Part shown: piece by piece, positions 32,154-42,940 of the stretch
How the letters are laid out: every line of letters starts with the position of its first letter
Position numbering within the stretch: the stretch's first letter is position 1
Source: Paenibacillus sp. JCM 18996
GTDB lineage: Bacteria > Bacillota > Bacilli > Paenibacillales > NBRC-103111
NCBI GenBank assembly: GCA_001313085.1
Contig: BBFE01000004.1
Span: 1-64,000, forward strand
Length of the DNA: 64,000 nucleotides
Reading direction: 5' to 3'
Made by a program: the position numbers and the translations under genes
The notes under the pieces: model-generated
The model's input: the letters and a program-made list of their open reading frames with translations, nothing else
Database searches by the model: none
Told to the model about the DNA's origin: nothing

Positions 32154-33552
32154 TCGGAATCGCTGCAGACGACATTACGGGAGCTAACGATATTGGAATC
32201 ATGTTTGCCAAGTCGGGGCTGGAAACCTACGTTTATCCGATGGAATCGTGGATGGCCGGCGGTACGCCGGGTAAGCGCCTTCCCGATGTGCTTATCATCG
32301 ATACGAACTCCCGGCTGGACGGGCGGGAAGACGCCTACGGGAAGGTTTACCGGACGACGAAACGATTGAAAGCGTTAGGCTGCGGGACCTTTATCAACAA
32401 AACTTGCTCGGTGTTCAGAGGCAATATCGGTGCGGAATTCGACGCTATGCTGGATGCGCTGGATAAGGAGTTCGCGGTCGTTGTTCTCGGTTTTCCCAAA
32501 AAAACGGCCGAACCACTATCGGTGCGATCCATTATGTGCACGGCAGGAAGCTGGAGGATTCGGAATTCCGCAGCGATCCGGTCCATCCGATGGCGGAATC
32601 CAATCTGGTGCACATCCTTCAAAGCCAGACGGGCCGAAAGGTTGACTTCCTCGATATCGGTGTAGTGGAACAGGGAAGCGATGCGCTCAGACAAGAGATT
32701 ACGGAAAAAAAAGAAACGTGCAATTATCTCCTCCTTGACGTTCGTGACCAGCAGTCGCTGAAGATCATTGCCGAGGCCGTCAAGGACGAAGCGATCCTTT
32801 GCGGTAGCTCGGCATTGGCGGAAGAGCTGGTGCTGCTTAATGCGAACGCCCTGACTGCCGGCAAATCCCCGGAGTCCGCAGATTTCGCATTCGATGGGCC
32901 GGAAGAGTTTGGTGAGAACGGCAGCAGAAGCGGCGGCTGCGATGCTGCCCTGCATACTCCGGCAGAAGCCGGAACAATGTGCTGTGTGCGGCAGGCAGCC
33001 TCATGCCACAGACCGCCGCCCAAATCGCATACGCTAAACGTCAGGGAATCGTCTCTTTGGAAGTGGATTCCTTGCAGCTGCTGGAACCTGAGCAGAGCAA
33101 GCAGCATCGGATGCATGTGGCACATGCGGCAATCAGCGAATTGGCGGCAGGACATGATGTGCTTGTCTACAGCTCTCATTCCCTTGATAAAGTGGCCGAG
33201 ACCAAAACGCGCGGTGCAGAACTCGGCTTTGGCAAGACGGAAGTGTCCAGGCTCGTATCGAACGCACTGTCGGATATTGTGAAAGCGGTGACCGACGCGA
33301 CAGGCCAAAGGAGGCTGCTGATTGCAGGGGGAGAAACCTCGGCGGCTGTCTGCAGGGGACTGGGTGTGGACGGAGTGAAAATATTGCAGGAGATTGAACC
33401 CGGGCTTCCTTCCTGCTTATCGCTGGGCGAGCCCGGCCTGCTGCTTGTGCTCAAATCCGGCAGCTTCGGGAGCGAAGATTTTTTTTGTCAGGGCGATGGA
33501 GCATTTAAAGGGCTTGGAAGCGAACAGTAATAAGGAGGAGGAACGCGGATGA
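32150..33552 (+). CDS. Four-carbon acid sugar kinase family (DUF1537), OtnK-like
   Basis: About 465 residues. ATP-dependent kinase of the OtnK/DtnK family. N-terminal GIAADDITGANDIGIMFA holds the acid-sugar binding Asp-Asp; C-terminal nucleotide loop IAGGETSAAVCRGLG is present, ending GLPSCLSLGEPGLLLVLKSG. Breaks: A6 at 32499-32504 (true FPKNGRTTIGAIHYVHG), A8 at 32705-32712, near 32900-32960, and T8 33479-33486; the corrected C-terminus FFVRAMEHLKGLEANSNKEE ends at TGA 33550-33552, overlapping the SIS gene start. With the OtnC-like gene it suggests use of erythronate, threonate or a related acid. The dehydrogenase that normally precedes them is not in this window. Confidence 0.8.
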
Positions 33553-34183
33553 ACACTATTTTGCAGGAGTTAACGGAGAAATATCCCGATTTGAACGGAT
33601 GCCGGGAAGACATCGGCAAAGCGTTCGAAGCGATGAAGCGGTCGTTCGAAAACAAAGGGAAGCTGCTGCTTGCAGGCAACGGAGGCAGCGCCTCGGACTG
33701 TGAGCATGTCATGGGGGAGCTGATGAAGGGCTTCGTCTCAAAGCGGCCGGTTCCCTCTTCCATGAGGGAGAAGCTGATGAAGCAAGAAGATGAAGAAGGG
33801 AACTATCTGGCGGACCATCTGCAGGGGGCCCTTCCGGCAATTTCCCTTGTAAGCCAAACATCGCTGATGACTGCTTTCGCCAATGACGTCGCAGCGGATA
33901 TGATCTTTGCGCAGCAGGTTTACGGCTATGGTCAGCCTGGAGATGTACTGGCGGTGTTCAGCACCTCGGGCAACTCGGTGAACGTGGTGCGTGCCGTGCA
34001 GGTGGCGAAGACTCTGGGCCTGGTCACCATTGGATTTAGCGGACGGGACGGAGGCAGGCTGAAAGAGCTGTGCGACATTGCCATCCTTGTCCCTTATGAC
34101 CGCACGCACGATATCCAGGAACGCCATCTTCCCGTTTATCACGCGATATGCCTCATGCTTGAGGAGACTTTTTTTTCTCATGA
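33549..34183 (+). CDS. SIS-domain sugar-phosphate isomerase (GmhA-like)
   Basis: About 211 residues. SIS fold: AGNGGSASDCEHVMGELMKG is the phosphate-binding signature seen in sedoheptulose 7-phosphate isomerase GmhA; VFSTSGNSVNVVRAVQVAK and GFSGRDGG follow. Start ATG 33549 overlaps the previous stop; GGAGGAG is upstream. The T8 run at 34169-34176 should be T6, which gives the end LEETFFS at TGA 34181-34183 overlapping the ROK start. If the upstream FGGY kinase makes sedoheptulose 7-phosphate, this enzyme could convert it to a heptose 7-phosphate, but other ketose phosphates are possible. Confidence 0.75.
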
Positions 34184-35184
34184 AAACTGTACTTGGCGGA
34201 ATAGACATCGGCGGAACGAAATGCGCGGCGGTTCTCGGTTTTGAAAATGACGGCCGGCTGGAGATCGCGGCAAAGATCAGCTTTCCAACACGGCAAGGGG
34301 CCGGGGAAACTTTGTTGGAGCTGGAAAATGCCTTGGAAACGCTTATGCGAAAAGAAAGCATCGATTCCCTGCATGCGGTCGGTATCAGCTGCGGCGGTCC
34401 GCTCGACAGCACGAACGGATTGGTGCTGTCGCCGCCCAATCTGCCGGGATGGGACCGGATTGACGTGGTTGCACCATTCCGGAACAGGTTCGGCGTCCCG
34501 GTCGCCCTGCAGAATGACGCCAATGCCTGCGCGATGGCGGAGTGGAAATGGGGAGCGGGCCGGGGGGACGCAGAACATGATTTTCCTGACCTTCGGAACC
34601 GGGATGGGGGCCGGCCTGATCCTGAACGGCAGGCTGTACTCGGGAACGAACGATATGGCTGGCGAAGTCGGCCACATGCGGCTGCAGGAGGAAGGACCGG
34701 CCGGCTACGGCAAGATCGGCTCTTTTGAAGGCTTCTGCAGCGGCGGCGGAATCGCCAGGCTTGCCCGTACCATGGCCGGGGAATGGTCACGGGCCGGCCT
34801 TTCAACGACGCTGGCCGATCTGCAATCGGCGGATCCGTATGGCTTACCGCCAAGCAGGTCGCCGAAGCGGCGCAGGCCGGAGACGAACTGGCGCTCAATG
34901 TCATAAGAACCGTAGGGAAGCAGCTGGGCAGGGGGCTGGCGATTCTGGTCGACGTACTGAATCCGGAGCGGATTGTCATTGGCAGCATCTATGCGCGTCA
35001 GCAGGCGCTGTTGGAGCCTCTTGTGATGGAGGAGCTGAGGCGGGAGGCATTGCCGTTGTCCCTTGAAACTTGCCGGATCGTGCCGGCGGGACTTCAGGAA
35101 AATGTCGGCGACGCCGCCAGCCTCTCTGTAGCCCTGCACGCTTTCGATGAAATGCATCGTAAAGGAGACAGCTGCCATGTTTAA
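34180..35184 (+). CDS. ROK-family sugar kinase
   Basis: About 333 residues. ATP motif GGIDIGGTKCAAVLGFEN, sugar site GGPLDSTNGLVLSPPNLPGW, catalytic LQNDANACAMAEW, and GTGMGAGLILNGRLYSG. EVGHMRL is present, but the usual CxCGxxGCxE zinc cluster is replaced by GYGKIGSFEGFCSGG, so the zinc site is incomplete. No HTH, so an enzyme rather than a repressor. ATG 34180 overlaps the SIS stop. Breaks near 34565 (one base) and 34838. Stop TAA 35182-35184 overlaps the next ATG. Probable substrate is glucose, galactose or an amino sugar from the GH36 product. Confidence 0.75.
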
Positions 35185-37333
35185 TTATATTTTTTTCCGG
35201 TCCCCGAGGGACCTTATCGGATGGAAGCCGCATCGTGATGGACGGGCTTCACGTTTCCGTGAGGCTTGATTCGAACACGGTGGAAGAGCTTAAGTTCACA
35301 AGCTGCGTGCCGTCTGTAGACACGGGCCGTTTTGGACATTACACGGATTATACTTGTCTTTACGGCAGCGAAGACGACTCTATTAGCGTCCGGCTCGTAT
35401 TCCGCTGCTGCGGAAATTTTGTGCTCGTTTATGTCCATGGAGAGATCAGGAATGCGAACGATTTCGGCAGCCAGCGGAATTTTTTTTCTGCTGAAGCGGG
35501 GATCAACGTCCGGGTAGAAGGCCTGCCGGAGCTCAAGGGACTTATGGCCAATTACCAGCATAAAGATTGGTGGACCCGTCCCCACTTCGATCAGGACCTG
35601 TCCCGCCTGCCGAGAGAACCTTGTCGCTGCTCTGGAAGACAGAGAATACCTACTACCATCTTCTGCCTGTTTGCGGACCCGTATTCCGCACGGATCTCGG
35701 CGGAGAGGACGGCGGCTTTTCCGTCCGCATTTCCTCCCGGCAGGCAGGGCTGAGCCGATGCGACGCTTTTGCTTTTATTCTTGGAGCCGGAGACAAGCCG
35801 TTTCAGCTTATGCGGGATCAAGTCGGTGCAGCGCTTAAGGAATTGGACTATTCTACATTGCCCCGCGAGCGCAAAGCGTATCCGGAAATACTGGATTACC
35901 TTGGCTGGTGCAGTTGGGACGCTTTTTACCATCAGGTTGGCGAGGAAGGCCTTCTTGCCAAAGCGCAGGAATTCAAGGAACAGGAACTGCCTGTGCGCTG
36001 GTTCATGATCGACGACGGCTGGTCCCAAACCTCGGAGCATAAGCTGATCGATTTCGAAGCGGACTGCGTAAAATTTCCCAAGGGTTTGGCGGGGACAGTA
36101 TCGGAGCTGAAAGAAAGTTTTGGAGTCCGGTGGGTCGGAGTCTGGCATACCATTATGGGCTATTGGGGAGGCATTCATCCCGGCAGTCCTTTGGCCCGGC
36201 AGTATGGCGATTATTTATGGACCACTTCAAAAGGAAACCTCATTCCCTTTCCCGACGCGGGCAGAGGTTCGGCTTCTGGAACGCCTGGCATGCGTTTTTT
36301 AAGGCTGCAGGGGGTTGATTTTGTGAAGGTGGACAGCCAAAGCGCGGTCGGCAATTATTTGAAGCATCACCGTTCCGCTGGGGAAGCCGCCGCTGCCGCA
36401 CATCAGGCGTTGGAAGCGTCCGTCGCCCTCCATTTTGATAAAACCGTCATTAACTGCATGGGCATGGCCTCGGAAAATATTTGGCACCGCCCGCAATCCG
36501 CCGTCTCCCGCAGCAGCGACGATTTCGTTCCGCAGGAGCCGCACGGTTTTCAGGAGCACGCTCTGCAAAACGGCTACAATTCCTTCTTCCACGGGCCCCT
36601 CTATTGGGTGATTGGGATATGTTCTGGACCATCAATCACGATGACGTCCAAAACGCGTTGCTGCGCTCCATCAGCGGCGGGCCTGTTTATATAAGCGATG
36701 CCGTGGGACGCACCGATCCCCGCAAGCTTTGGCCGCTCATTTACAAGGATGGCAGGGTCATCCGCTGCGAGGAAACGGCGAACCCGACGGAGGACATCTT
36801 GACTCTGGATCCGACGAGGGAAGCCGTACCCTTAAAGCTTTGGAATACCGCCGGCGGAGGAGCGGGTGCAGTCGCCGCCTTCCACATTCACCGGACGGAA
36901 CCGTCTGTCACCGGGTCACTTCAGGTTCGCGACGTTCCCGCATTGGAGGGTACTGCCTGCCTGGTGTACGAGCATTTTTTTTCCAAGCGCTGCTTTGTCC
37001 TTCTTCCGGAAGAACGGCAGGAGTTCAGCTTAAAAGCCGGACAATGCGCTCTCTATCTGCTGATTCCCTTGACGGGTTCCGTTACACCCATCGGCCTGAT
37101 CAATAAATACATCTCCATCGATACGGTCCTTGCACTCCGAGATACCGGCCGATCTACGCTCGTTTCCTTGAAAGAAGGAGGGACTTTCGCGTTCTATGCA
37201 AAGAACAAGCCGCAGCAAGTTATCCTGGCCGGCACGCAAAAAAAGAGCTGCAGTCTGCGGGCGGAAATGTTTACATCGTGGAATGCGGAGACTGTGCCGG
37301 TGAAGTAGCGATAGAGATCGTTCATTTTTTTAA
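35177..37333 (+). CDS. GH36 alpha-galactosidase / raffinose-synthase-like (Sip1 type)
   Basis: About 710 residues. The TIM barrel has GWCSWDAFYHQVG, WFMIDDGWSQ (Asp pair) and the nucleophile region GVDFVKVDSQSAVG, all typical of the Sip1/raffinose-synthase branch of GH36. The N-terminal beta domain includes HYTDYTCLYG and FVLVYVHGEIRNAND. ATG 35177 has AAAGGAG upstream and overlaps the ROK stop. Breaks: T7 35190-35196, near 35215, one base near 35612, near 36243-36280, near 36607, A6 37239-37244. The corrected C-terminus GGNVYIVECGDCAGEVAIEI ends at a TAA near 37333 if T7 is T5; the uncorrected stop is 37308. Probably releases galactose from raffinose-type sugars. Confidence 0.8.
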
Positions 37334-37365
37334 ACAAAAAAATGCACTGAAAAGGATGGAAACGC

Positions 37366-38885
37366 ATGCTGCTGGCCATAGACGCGGGAACAACGAATAT
37401 AAAAGCCGGAATTTTTTTGACGAATACGGCAATGCCTTAGCTGGCGCTGTAAAGGCGAATCATCAGTTTCAGCATCCTGATGGTTTCACCTTTTACGATC
37501 CGCATCAGTTCCGGGAGACGGCTGTGGAGCTGATCCGGGAAGTGACGGGCGGCGCAGGGAACGCGAAGATACAAGCCGTCGGGATTACGAGCATGGCGGA
37601 AACCGGCCTTCTGGTGGACAGGTCGACCGGTCAGCCGCAATCTTTTCTTATCCCTGGTTTGAGCCTTCTTGCCTTCCTCAAGCGGAATGGATAAAGAACC
37701 GGATCGATGAACAACAACACTTTTATAAAACAGGCCTGCGTCCCTCCTACAAGCAGGGGATTGCCAAGATCATTTGGCTCAGGGCAAGGGATCCGCAGGC
37801 GCTTAAGGGTAGCGTGTGGCTTTCGGCCTCCGCTTATCTCGCCTTCTGCTTGACTGGCCGGTTTCAGGAAGAGTATACGCTTGCCGCCCGCACCTTTGCA
37901 TTCCGAATAGATGAGAAGAAGTGGGATCTGCCGTTTGTGCAGGACTTGGGCTGAGTGCCGATGTGTTTCCTGAGGCCGCTTCTTCCGGCACAGCCGTCGG
38001 TAACGTTAAGCAGCCGCTCGCGCAAGAGCTAAGCCTGCGGGATGGCGCCAAAGTGTTTATAGCCGGGCATGACCATGTTTGCGCCTCTCTCGCCGTCGGT
38101 GCCATAAGAGCAGGAGATGCTTATAATTCTATGGGCACGGCGGAAACTCTTGTAGGAACCATCTTGCCCGGCCGTTAAACGAAGTGGATTATCAAGCGGG
38201 GCTCTCCTTCGGCCTGCATCCGGTCGATGGCCAAATGTTCTGGATGGGAGGGCACTCCTCTTCGGGAGGGTCGGTCGAGTGGCTGCGGCACTTGCTGGGT
38301 GACAAGCAACTAAGCTATGGGCAAATTTTGGAGCTGTCACAGCAAACGGATTCTTCTCCAGGCGGCATTCTCTTTTATCCTTATTTGTCCGGAGGAGGGC
38401 TGTCTTTGCGCAATCCCAGGTCCAAAGCGGCTTTTGTCGGACTCACCGGAAAGCACGGAAAAGCGGACATGCTGAAGGCGGTTTTTGAAGGCAGCGCTTA
38501 TCAGATGGAGACCATCCGAAGGCGGGCGGAGCAGGTGAGCGGGCAATCCCTTCGGCAGATGACGACGGTAGGCGGAGGAGTGCATAACCCTTGTTGGCTG
38601 CAAATCAAAGCGAACGTATCCGGAGTGGAAATCCAGGTTCCCCAATTGGCGGAAGCCGCCCTGTTCGGTGCCGCTCTTACGGCAGGTGTTGGAGCCGGAT
38701 TGTATTCCTCATTTGCGGAAGCGTCCTCCGCGGTTTCTAAGTCAATGGCCGCCAGCTATCTGCCCGATACGGGGTATCATGGTATTTATCAGCGTATATA
38801 TGAACAGGGATTTGTAAAGCTGCAGGAGTCTCTTGAATTTTTTCGACGAGTGGATATCAGGCGCTTTGCATGGAGAAAAAAATAA
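37366..38885 (+). CDS. FGGY-family carbohydrate kinase
   Basis: About 500 residues. N-terminal LLAIDAGTTNIKAGIF, then GITSMAETGLLVDRSTG; substrate and hinge motifs AGHDHVCASLAVGAI, NSMGTAETLVG; C-terminal TVGGGVHNPCWLQIKANVSG and EAALFGAALTAGVG, all FGGY. ATG 37366 follows AAAGGATGG. Breaks: T7 37411-37417, near 37660, 37925-37955, 38172-38182, and possibly at the T6 38837-38842, so the last 15 residues are uncertain. The substrate specificity is not clear (xylulose, fuculose or erythritol-type). Last gene of the second sugar locus. Confidence 0.75.
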
Positions 38886-38918
38886 ATCAAGAAGCGCTGG
38901 AGTTCCTTCATCACAGCT

Positions 38919-39191
38919 CTATAAAAAAAACGAATGAATTTTATCGAGCACTTCATCAATGATTTTTTTGAGGAGCTCTGTCCTTAATTTCAATGTTTCT
39001 CGCTCGCCAATCCGGGCTTTTCACTTGATCTGGCAGAATAACACCTTTTATTTCGAGACCTGCTGATAGTTCAACTTCAAAGGGATACCCTTTTTTTTGG
39101 TTCGTAATCGGGCAAACTGCAGCAAATCCGGTCACAAGATTGAACGCCTGGGGTGATAACACAATCCCTGGCCTTCTTCCTGCTTGTTCAA
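38919..39191 (-). pseudogene. MazF/PemK-type toxin, 5' end missing
   Basis: Readable from FEQAGRRPGIVLSPQAFN through AAVCPITNQKKGYPFEVEL, VILPDQVKSPDWRARNIE and, after shortening the A7 run at 38963-38969, IIDEVLDKIHSFFL to TAG 38919. This is the MazF ribonuclease fold (endoribonuclease of type II toxin-antitoxin systems), but the first about 25 residues, including the start and the first beta-strand, are gone, and an in-frame stop precedes. No MazE antitoxin is visible on either side. It lies against the AraR promoter. Confidence 0.8.
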
Positions 39192-39230
39192 ATGTTCACA
39201 CATACAGTTTAAATCGAGGGCTTGAATCAA

Positions 39231-39272
39231 ATAATGTACATACAAGTTGAATATGCTATACTGGTTGTACAA
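39231..39272 (+). promoter_or_regulatory. araR promoter with AraR-box-like sequences
   Basis: A -10 box TATACT (39257-39262) lies 34 nt before araR. TAATGTACATACAAGT (39232-39247) matches 11 of 16 positions of the AraR operator ATTTGTACGTACAAAT, and TTGTACAA (39265-39272) is a core half-site. Autoregulation by AraR is likely by analogy with B. subtilis. Confidence 0.55.
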
Positions 39273-39295
39273 GCGAAGAAAGCCCGAGGTGTACA

Positions 39296-40385
39296 ATGGA
39301 AGACAAGCGCGTGCCGAAGTATCAGCAGTTGAAGCAGGAAATTATGGCCTGGTTTGAAACGGGAAGATTGAAGCGGGATGAACAAATGCCGTCGGAGAAC
39401 GAAATTGCGGGCCAGTTTCAGATGAGCCGGCAAACGGTGCGGCAGACGCTCGGCGAGCTGGAGCAGGAAGGGTGGCTGTACCGCGTCCAGGGGAAGGGCA
39501 CGTTCGTTTCCGCACCCCCAAACAGACCCTTTCAGCAAGCGCAAAAAAATGATCGGAATGGTCACAACGCATATATCCGATTATATCTTTCCGCATATCG
39601 TCCGCGGGGCGGAATCGGCGCTTCGCAGCCGGGGGTACGGGCTGCTTTTGTCCAGCACGGATAACGATAAAGGAAAGGAATCGGACAGTTTGAAAATGAT
39701 GCTCGGGCAGCCATTGAGCGGGTTGATCGTAGAGCCGACGAAGAGCGCGCAGGGAAACCCGAATTTGCAGCATTATCTAACGATGCAGTATCGTAACATG
39801 CCTTTTGTAATGATAAATGAGAGGTATTCCGAAATGAACTGTCCATGTATAAAGGTCGATGACGAGGAGGGCGGATTCAAGGCCGCGCAGCATGTGATCC
39901 AACTCGGGCACCGAAACATCGCCGGATTTTTTTCAAAACGGATGATCTGCAGGGCGTCAATCGTTTAAAAGGCTTCATACGGGCCCACCAACAGGTTCAA
40001 CTGCCTTTGCTCCCTGAATCTGTCGTTCATTATACCACCGAAGAAAAGACGGTCAAGCCCCGCGAGTCGGCTCTGGCTATGCTGCAGCGGACGGAGAGGC
40101 CGACGGCGTTCGTTTGCTATAACGATGAATTGGCGGTTTCACTCTTGGATGCCGCACGGCAGGCCGGATTGAGCGTGCCGGAGGATCTGTCCATAGTTGG
40201 CTTTGACGATTCCGCTTTGGCAACGGCCACGAACCTGACCACTCTGACGCATCCGAAAATGGAAATGGGCGTACAAGCGGTAGAGCTGCTGCTCTCCATT
40301 ATCGAAAATAAAGCTTTTGACACCGGGAAGGACATCGTCTTTAAGCCGGAACTGGTTGTAAGGGAGTCTACAAGAAAAAATATAA
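39296..40385 (+). CDS. araR: Arabinose operon repressor AraR
   Basis: About 363 residues, the same length as B. subtilis AraR (362). N-terminal GntR-type winged HTH (PKYQQLKQEIMAWFETGRL, MSRQTVRQTLGELEQEGW, VQGKGTFVSAPP) joined to a LacI/GalR-type sugar sensor (IGMVTTHISDYIFPHIVRG, VPEDLSIVGFDDSALAT, LTTLTHPKMEMG); this fusion is diagnostic of AraR. Arabinose would release it from DNA. Breaks: A7 39542-39548 and T7 39928-39934; the A6 run at 40375-40380 hides the true stop TAA 40383-40385 (RESTRKI). Confidence 0.9.
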
Positions 40386-40398
40386 ACCGAAACAGCGG

Positions 40399-40432
40399 AA
40401 CCTGTATACTTGTGTGTACAGGTTTTTTTCTT
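40399..40432 (+). terminator. Terminator of araR
   Basis: Stem AACCTGTATAC / GTGTACAGGTT with loop TTGT, followed by seven T. It separates araR from araD. Confidence 0.85.
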
Positions 40433-40454
40433 TTTTTATAAAAAAGAATAGCCA

Positions 40455-40477
40455 ACTCGTACGTACAAATGTATAAT
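40455..40477 (+). promoter_or_regulatory. AraR box overlapping the araD promoter
   Basis: ACTCGTACGTACAAAT (40455-40470) matches 14 of 16 positions of the AraR operator. The -10 box TATAAT follows at 40472-40477, so bound AraR would block RNA polymerase. The -35 region (about 40449-40454) is weak. Confidence 0.8.
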
Positions 40478-40516
40478 GGAGATGAAGATACATCGAAACG
40501 GAGGGGGAGGTTCCTT

Positions 40517-41216
40517 TTGCTGGAAGAGCTGAAGCAGGAGGTGCTTGAGGCCAATCTGGACTTGCCCAGGCATCGGATGGTAACGTTTACATGGGGGAAT
40601 GTGAGCGGCATCGACCGTGAGAATGGCCTTGTGGTCATTAAACCGAGCGGTGTCGCTTATGAAGAAATGAAACGCGATGATATGGTTGTGGTTGATCTGG
40701 ATGGAGCTAATGTGGAAGGAAAGCTGAAGCCCTCGTCGGATACGCCTACGCACTTGTTTTGTATAAAGCTTTTTTCCAAAATCGGCGGCATTGTGCATAC
40801 GCATTCTCCGTGGGCAACAAGCTGGGCGCAGGCGGGAAGAGGCATTCCGGCGCTTGGGACGACTCATGCGGATTATTTTTACGGCGAAATCCCATGCACC
40901 AGATTGATGACGGAAGCCGAGATCCAGGGCGCTTATGAGAAAGAGACCGGGAACGTTATCGTGGAAGCTTTCAACGGGCTTGATCCGATGCAGGTTCCCG
41001 GTGTGCTGGTCAATTGCCACGCTCCTTTTACTTGGGGCAAGGATGCGCATAACGCGGTCCATAACGCGGTTGTCCTGGAGCAAGTCGCCAAGATGGCCTC
41101 GCGCACTTATGCGTTAAACGCAGCCGTTCCGCCGATGGACCGGAATTTGCTGGACCGGCATTTTTTTGCGCAAGCACGGAGCTAACGCGTATTACGGCCA
41201 AACAATTCAATCATAA
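40517..41216 (+). CDS. araD: L-ribulose-5-phosphate 4-epimerase
   Basis: Converts L-ribulose 5-phosphate to D-xylulose 5-phosphate, the last step of arabinose entry into the pentose phosphate pathway. About 232 residues (E. coli 231). Motifs: [28 protein letters not shown], the zinc histidines in [15 protein letters not shown], and [22 protein letters not shown] 40517 follows a strong GGAGGGGGAGG. A T7 run at 41161-41167 must be T6, restoring the conserved end [13 protein letters not shown]; stop TAA 41214-41216. First structural gene of the ara operon, directly controlled by the AraR box. Confidence 0.92.
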
Positions 41217-41232
41217 AAAAGGAGATGCGAAC

Positions 41233-42906
41233 ATGAGGGGCAAATATGCGATTGGAGTCGATTACGGTACTCAATCCGGGCGGGCCGTATTGGTTGACCT
41301 TGCTGACGGAACGGAGCTCGCGGATCATGTTACGCCATATCCGCACGGAGTAATTGACGAAGTGCTTCCGGAGGGAGGCGTTAAGCTGGAACATGATTGG
41401 GCTCTTCAGCATCCAGCAGATTATATCGAGGTATTGAAGCGGTCTGTTCCGGAAGTAATGAAAATGACAGGAGTAAGTCCGGAAGATGTGATGGGGCTGG
41501 GCATCGATTTTACGGCATGCACGATACTTCCGATCAATGATCAGGGAGAACCGTTGTGTTTGCTTCCGCAATTCAAGGGCAACCCGCACAGCTGGGTGAA
41601 GCTTTGGAAGCACCATTCGGCTCAGGACGAGGCCAATCTGATCAATGAAATTGCGGAGAAGCGCGGCGAGAAGTTTCTGCCAGATACGGCGGCAAAATAT
41701 CTTCCGAGTGGATGATCGCCAAAGTATGGCAGGTTCTGAACGAGCTCCGGAAATTTACGACCGGACGGACCGTTTCCTCGAGGCCACGGATTGGGTCATT
41801 TCCCAAATGACGGGCAATATCGTTCGCAACAGCTGTACCGCAGGGTATAAGGCAATCTGGCATAAACGGGACGGTTATCCGGACAGGGAGTTTTTCAAGT
41901 CGCTCGACCCGCGGTTGGAGAATTTGACGGAAACGAAGCTGCGCGGCGAAATTGTTCCTCTTGGAACTAAAGCAGGCGAGCTGACGGAGGAGATGGCTTC
42001 TCTCATGGGACTTGCTCCCGGCACAGCCGTGGCGGTCGGCAACGTTGACGCGCATGCCGCCGTAGCGGGAGTGGGCGTGGTTACACCAGGCAAAATGGTA
42101 ATGGCCATGGGGACCTCAATCTGCCACATGCTGCTCGGCACGGAGGAAACCCATGTGGAAGGCATGTGCGGAGTGGTGGAGGATGGTATTATCCCGGGGT
42201 ATCTGGGCTATGAAGCCGGCCAATCCGCGGTGGGAGATATTTTCGAGTGGTATGTGGAAGAAGGGGTCCCGTCCTATGTAAAGGAAGCAGCGCAAAAAAA
42301 AGAAGGTGTAGGTATACACGAATGGCTGGAACAGCGGGCATCTGAGTACAAACCCGGCGAGACCGGCCTGCTTGCGCTTGATTGGTGGAACGGCAACCGC
42401 TCCGTCCTAGTGGACACCGATTTAACTGGCCTCTTGATCGGCTGCACTCTGCTGACCAAGCCTGAGGAAATTTATAGGACGCTGCTGGAAGCGACCGCTT
42501 TCGGAACGCGCAAAATAGTGGACGCCTTCCATTCAAACGGAGTTGAAGTGAACGAGCTGTATGCATGCGGCGGTCTTCCGCAGAAAAAAATCGCCTGCTG
42601 ATGCAGATTTACGCCGATGTCACCGGCCGGGAAATTAAAGTCGCGGCTTCCAGGCAGACTCCGGCGGTAGGGGCGGCCATGTTCGGCGCCGTGGCGGCGG
42701 GTAAGGAGAAGGGCGGGTTCGATTCCATTGTAGAGGCGGCACAGCAAATGGCCCGCGTACGTGAAGAGACGTATAAGCCGATTCCTGAAAACGCTGCCAT
42801 ATATGAAAGGTTATACCAGGAGTATTCCAAACTGCATGATTACTTCGGACGCGGCGGGAATGACGTGATGAAGCGCCTGAAGGAAATTAAAGAAACCGTG
42901 AGCTAA
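41233..42906 (+). CDS. araB: L-ribulokinase
   Basis: FGGY-family kinase that phosphorylates L-ribulose, about 558 residues. N-terminal [30 protein letters not shown], then STHWxx-type hinge; [45 protein letters not shown] and ACGGLPQKN are typical of AraB. AAAGGAG precedes ATG 41233, 16 nt after araD. Breaks: one base near 41680-41690 (true [17 protein letters not shown]), one near 41738, and A7 at 42584-42590 (true [14 protein letters not shown]). Ends at TAA 42904-42906. Confidence 0.92.
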
Positions 42907-42940
42907 ATTAGCCTGACTATGAAAAGGAGGATTTATACAT

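Noticed and set aside
33738..34988. Long minus-strand open frame over the SIS and ROK genes
   Set aside because: Antisense shadow of two recognisable genes; Ser/Arg/Pro-rich composition without any motif.
38881..38970. Continuation of the FGGY kinase into the MazF region
   Set aside because: Frame beyond 38885 depends on several A/T-run corrections and overlaps the convergent toxin remnant. The family normally ends near this point.
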